Shown one piece after another: positions 61,306 through 64,000 of a stretch of DNA of 64,000 nt (within the stretch, counting starts at the first letter, position 1; every line of letters starts with the position of its first letter). Both the position numbers and the translations under genes were made by a program. Origin of the DNA: Streptomyces candidus (GTDB taxonomy: Bacteria > Actinomycetota > Actinomycetes > Streptomycetales > Streptomycetaceae). The notes beneath the pieces were generated by a model. The model was not told where the DNA came from, made no database searches, and was given only the letters and a program-made list of their open reading frames with translations. The stretch covers positions 124,001-188,000 of the forward strand of contig NZ_JACHEM010000010.1 of assembly GCF_014207445.1 (NCBI RefSeq). Direction: 5' to 3'.

Positions 61306-62469
61306 ATGAGGTCGATCTGGAACGGCAGCATCTCCTTCGGGCTGGTGAGCATCCCGATCAAGCTCTTCAACGCGACCGAGAGCCACGCCGTCTCGTTCCG
61401 CCAGATCCACACCGCCGACGGCGGACGCATCCGCTACCGCAAGGTGTGCGAACTGGACAACGAGGAGGTCGAGTCCGCCGAGATCGCCAAGGGGTACGAG
61501 GACGCCGACGGCTCGGTCATCCCGATCACGGACGAGGACCTGGCCGCCCTCCCACTGCCCACTGCCCGCACGATCGAAATCGTCGCCTTCGTTCCGCTGG
61601 CCTCCATCGACCCCCTCCAGATGGGCCAGGCGTACTACCTCTCCGCCAACGGGGTCCCGGCCGCCAAGCCGTACTCCCTCCTGCGCGAGGCGCTGTCCCG
61701 CAGCCGCAAGGTGGCCATCGCGAAGTTCGCCCTGCGCGGGCGCGAGCGCCTCGGCATGCTCCGCGTCGTCGACGACGTCATCGCCATGCACGGGCTGCTG
61801 TGGCCGGACGAGATCCGCCGCCCGGAGGGTGTCGCACCGGAGACCGACGTCACCGTCCGCGACGCCGAACTCGATCTGGCGGACGCCCTGATGGACACCC
61901 TCGGCGAGATCGACCTCGACACACTCCACGACGACTACCGCGAAGCCGTCGAAGAACTCATCGCGGCGAAGGCCGAGAGCGGCGGGGCCGTTACGCCCGC
62001 CGAGCCGGACTCGGGAACAGGCGGAGCCAAGGTCATCGATCTGATGGCCGCTCTGGAGAACAGCGTCCGCGCGGCCAGGACCTCCCGGGGCGAACACTCG
62101 GACGGTGCGGAGGGCGAGGACGGACAGAACGCGAAGGTGACCGACCTCAAGTCCCGCAAGAAGACCTCGGCCCGGAAGCCGGCGCCGGACAAGACGGCCG
62201 GCGCGACGACGCGGAAGAGGACCACGGCCTCCGGAACGAAGAAGACGGCAGCCAAGAAGACGACCGGTCCCAAGACGACCGGTACCAAGACGACCAGTAC
62301 CAAGGCGACGGGATCCAAGACGACGGGGACGGCTGCCAAGGCGACGGCCAAGAAGCCGACGGCGGCGAAGAAGTCGACCGCGACGAAGAAGTCGACGGCG
62401 GCGAAGAGTACGGCGACGAAGAAGGCCCCGGCCGCGAAGACCTCCGCAAGGAAGCGGGCGTCCGCCTGA
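61306..62469 (+). CDS. ku: NHEJ end-binding protein Ku
   Basis: The 387-residue protein begins MRSIWNGSISFGLVSIPIKLFNATESHAVSF, the Ku core hallmark. It continues with ICGLVVDNEEV-like CELDNEEVESAEIAKGYE and YYLSANGVPAAKPYSLLREAL through to about residue 255. The last 105 residues are a Lys/Thr/Ala-rich repetitive tail (TKKTAAKKTTGPKTTGTKTT...), histone-H1-like. Such tails in actinobacterial Ku bind DNA and help threading. It is divergent from the polymerase gene. Confidence 0.95.
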   Translation: MRSIWNGSISFGLVSIPIKLFNATESHAVSFRQIHTADGGRIRYRKVCELDNEEVESAEIAKGYEDADGSVIPITDEDLAALPLPTARTIEIVAFVPLASIDPLQMGQAYYLSANGVPAAKPYSLLREALSRSRKVAIAKFALRGRERLGMLRVVDDVIAMHGLLWPDEIRRPEGVAPETDVTVRDAELDLADALMDTLGEIDLDTLHDDYREAVEELIAAKAESGGAVTPAEPDSGTGGAKVIDLMAALENSVRAARTSRGEHSDGAEGEDGQNAKVTDLKSRKKTSARKPAPDKTAGATTRKRTTASGTKKTAAKKTTGPKTTGTKTTSTKATGSKTTGTAAKATAKKPTAAKKSTATKKSTAAKSTATKKAPAAKTSARKRASA

Positions 62470-62550
62470 TCGGCGGGACGGCGTCCCGCACGCCCGTCGC
62501 GCACCTCGCACGCCTGTCGCGCGTCCCGCACGCACCCCCTCGCCTCGCGG

Positions 62551-64000
62551 TCAGGCCTCCACGGCCGATCGCGGCACCTGATCGCCCCCCGGCCGTCGGC
62601 CGCCCGAGTCGCCGACCGACGGAGCCTCGGACGACGCACTCCCGGGCAGCGCGCCTCCACGCGGTCCATCCCCGGGCGGCCGGTTCCCCGCGCCATCGGC
62701 GGGCAGTGCCCCGGACGTCCCGCTTCCCTGTGCACCGTCCTCGGACGAGCCGCTCCGGCGCACCCCGTCCTCCGACGAGCGGCTCTCATACGTCCCGTCC
62801 TTCGCCGACCCGCCCCCGCTCGCCCCGTTCCCGGCCGGCCTCCTGCTGTCCGACCAGGCCGACCAGAGCGTGGCGTACCGCCCGCCCGCGGCCACCAACT
62901 CCTCGTGCGTCCCCGTCTCGACGACGCGGCCGTCGTCGAGCACCACGACCCGGTCCGCCGTCGCGGCCTGCGGCAGCCGGTGCGCGACCAGTATTCCGGT
63001 ACGACCCTCCAGCGCCCGCGTCGCGGCCGTCTCCAGGACGCGCGCGCCCGCGCTGCCCGCGTCCGCGGTGGCCTCGTCGAGGATCGCGATCGGCGGATCG
63101 GCGAGCACGAGGCGGGCCAGCGCCATCTGCTGGGCCTGGGTCACGGTGAGCCGGTGGCCCCCCTCGCCGACCGTCGTCGCCGTCCCGTCGGGCAGCGCGT
63201 TCGCCCATTCCAGGGCGCCGACCCGGTCGAGCGCGGCGCGCAACTCCTCGTCGGTGGCGCCCGGCCGGGCCAGCCGCAGGTCCTCGGCCAGCGGCCCGGC
63301 GAACACGTGGACCTCCTGGCTGATCAGCGTTACCGCCCGCCGTACGCCCTCGGGCCCCAGGTCCCGGGCATCGACGCCGCCGAGGGCCACCGTCCCGGAG
63401 GTCGGCCGGTGCACGCCCGCGATCAGCTTCGCCAGGGTGGTCTTGCCGGCGCCGCTCGCACCGACCAGGGCGACCCGCTCACCGCTGCGTATCTCCAGGT
63501 CGACGTCGTGCAGCACCGGATGCCCGGGTGCGTACGCGTGGCCGAGCGCGGAGACCCGTACGGAACCGTCCCCCGGCCGCGCGGCGGCACGGCCGTGCCG
63601 CGCCTCGCGCTCGTCCGCCAGTTCCGTCACTCCCACCAGGCGCGCCAGGCTCGCCCCCGCCGACTGCGCCTCGTCGATCAGGAACAGTGCCGCGTTGACG
63701 GGGTTGAACAGGCTGTGGAAGTAGAGGGCAGCCGCGGTCGCCGTGCCGATGCTCACGGCCCCGTCCTCGACGAGCACGAAACCGGTGGCCAGGACGGCGG
63801 CCAGACCGACGTACTCGGCGATGTTGAGCCGCGAGAAGAAACCGGAGACGAGCCGGATGCCGCGTACCGCGATGTCCACCGACTCCTGCGAGCGCTGCTC
63901 CAGCTCCCGCGTGTGTACGGAGTTCAGCCGGAACGCCCGCACGGTCCGCACCCCGCCCACGCTGTCCAGGAGCTGGTGCTGCAGGGCGCCCGCCGCCACC
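62551..64000 (-). CDS. ABC exporter, C-terminal part (cut by the window edge)
   Basis: The visible 482 residues include the end of an ABC exporter membrane domain (helices about FVLVEDGAVSIGTATAAALYF, SLFNPVNAALFLID). A nucleotide-binding domain follows with Walker A GASGAGKTT, Q loop, Walker B PPIAILDEATAD and H loop AHRL. The signature is LTVTQ in place of LSGGQ, as in a known actinobacterial subgroup. The last 100 residues are a Ser/Gly/Asp-rich tail with repeats SSEDGVRRSGSSEDGAQGSG. The protein continues beyond the window on its N-terminal side. Confidence 0.88.
   Translation of the reverse strand, partial: VAAGALQHQLLDSVGGVRTVRAFRLNSVHTRELEQRSQESVDIAVRGIRLVSGFFSRLNIAEYVGLAAVLATGFVLVEDGAVSIGTATAAALYFHSLFNPVNAALFLIDEAQSAGASLARLVGVTELADEREARHGRAAARPGDGSVRVSALGHAYAPGHPVLHDVDLEIRSGERVALVGASGAGKTTLAKLIAGVHRPTSGTVALGGVDARDLGPEGVRRAVTLISQEVHVFAGPLAEDLRLARPGATDEELRAALDRVGALEWANALPDGTATTVGEGGHRLTVTQAQQMALARLVLADPPIAILDEATADAGSAGARVLETAATRALEGRTGILVAHRLPQAATADRVVVLDDGRVVETGTHEELVAAGGRYATLWSAWSDSRRPAGNGASGGGSAKDGTYESRSSEDGVRRSGSSEDGAQGSGTSGALPADGAGNRPPGDGPRGGALPGSASSEAPSVGDSGGRRPGGDQVPRSAVEA

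Noticed and set aside
1..64000. Search by eye for CRISPR arrays, insertion sequences with inverted repeats, tRNA/att sites and rRNA
   Set aside because: No regularly spaced repeats, transposase or integrase genes, or RNA gene signatures were seen. The tandem 36-bp unit and Rhs core repeats are explained by coding sequence.

Overview
The window is high-GC actinobacterial DNA, almost certainly from a Streptomyces species. Supporting signs are the strong GC bias at third codon positions, GTG and TTG starts, a conservon operon, DUF397/DUF5753 regulator pairs, a fused 2-oxoglutarate dehydrogenase E1/E2 gene, and a Lon protease gene preceded by a HAIR-like (HspR) operator. No tRNA, rRNA, CRISPR array or insertion sequence was recognised.

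Left part (1-8.0 kb). An MDR-family oxidoreductase, a frameshifted secreted GH5 glycosidase, a GNAT acetyltransferase, and a small HTH gene coupled to a ClpC-N-domain gene. That last pair sits behind a promoter that looks leaderless and is overlapped by two identical half-site dyads. Next come a small hypothetical operon, a three-part signalling module (RsbW-like ATPase, Scr1-type HTH/DUF5753 protein, DUF397 protein) and a RibD-like reductase.

Rhs island (8.0-13.7 kb). A secreted Rhs/YD-repeat protein of 1127 residues ends in an unfamiliar Gly/Ser-rich C-terminal domain with four cysteines. Six bases after its stop lies a 39-residue single-pass membrane ORF. Downstream are two displaced cassettes that reuse fragments of the Rhs core. 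One carries a second four-cysteine tip with its own 44-residue single-pass ORF. The other is a decayed third tip. A lower-GC two-helix membrane gene with a TTA codon lies between them. I consider this the most novel part of the window.

Centre (14-36.5 kb). A PadR regulator with its DUF4097 partner, kgd with a two-component system, a DUF4246 putative Fe(II)/2OG enzyme, a rhomboid-like membrane protein, an EstB-like serine hydrolase, DUF3626, lon, and a deletion scar that removed the 5' ends of two divergent genes at about 34.35 kb. MarR and PP2C-like genes follow.

Right part (36.9-64 kb). A complete conservon (sensor kinase, roadblock, DUF742, GTPase) with a styrene-monooxygenase-like flavoprotein downstream, an NlpC/P60 hydrolase, a divergent pair of diiron oxygenase-like genes, a second (frameshifted) ATPase/HTH/DUF397 module, a MerR regulator fused to a sliding-clamp-like domain, an amidase, a PBP/FtsW pair, a lipoprotein-histidine kinase pair without a response regulator, a frameshifted sortase, a divergent LigD-polymerase/Ku pair, and the 3' part of an ABC exporter gene cut by the window edge.

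Three genes carry four apparent single-base frameshifts, three of them in C or A runs and one beside a G run. Each may be a real pseudogene or a sequence error.
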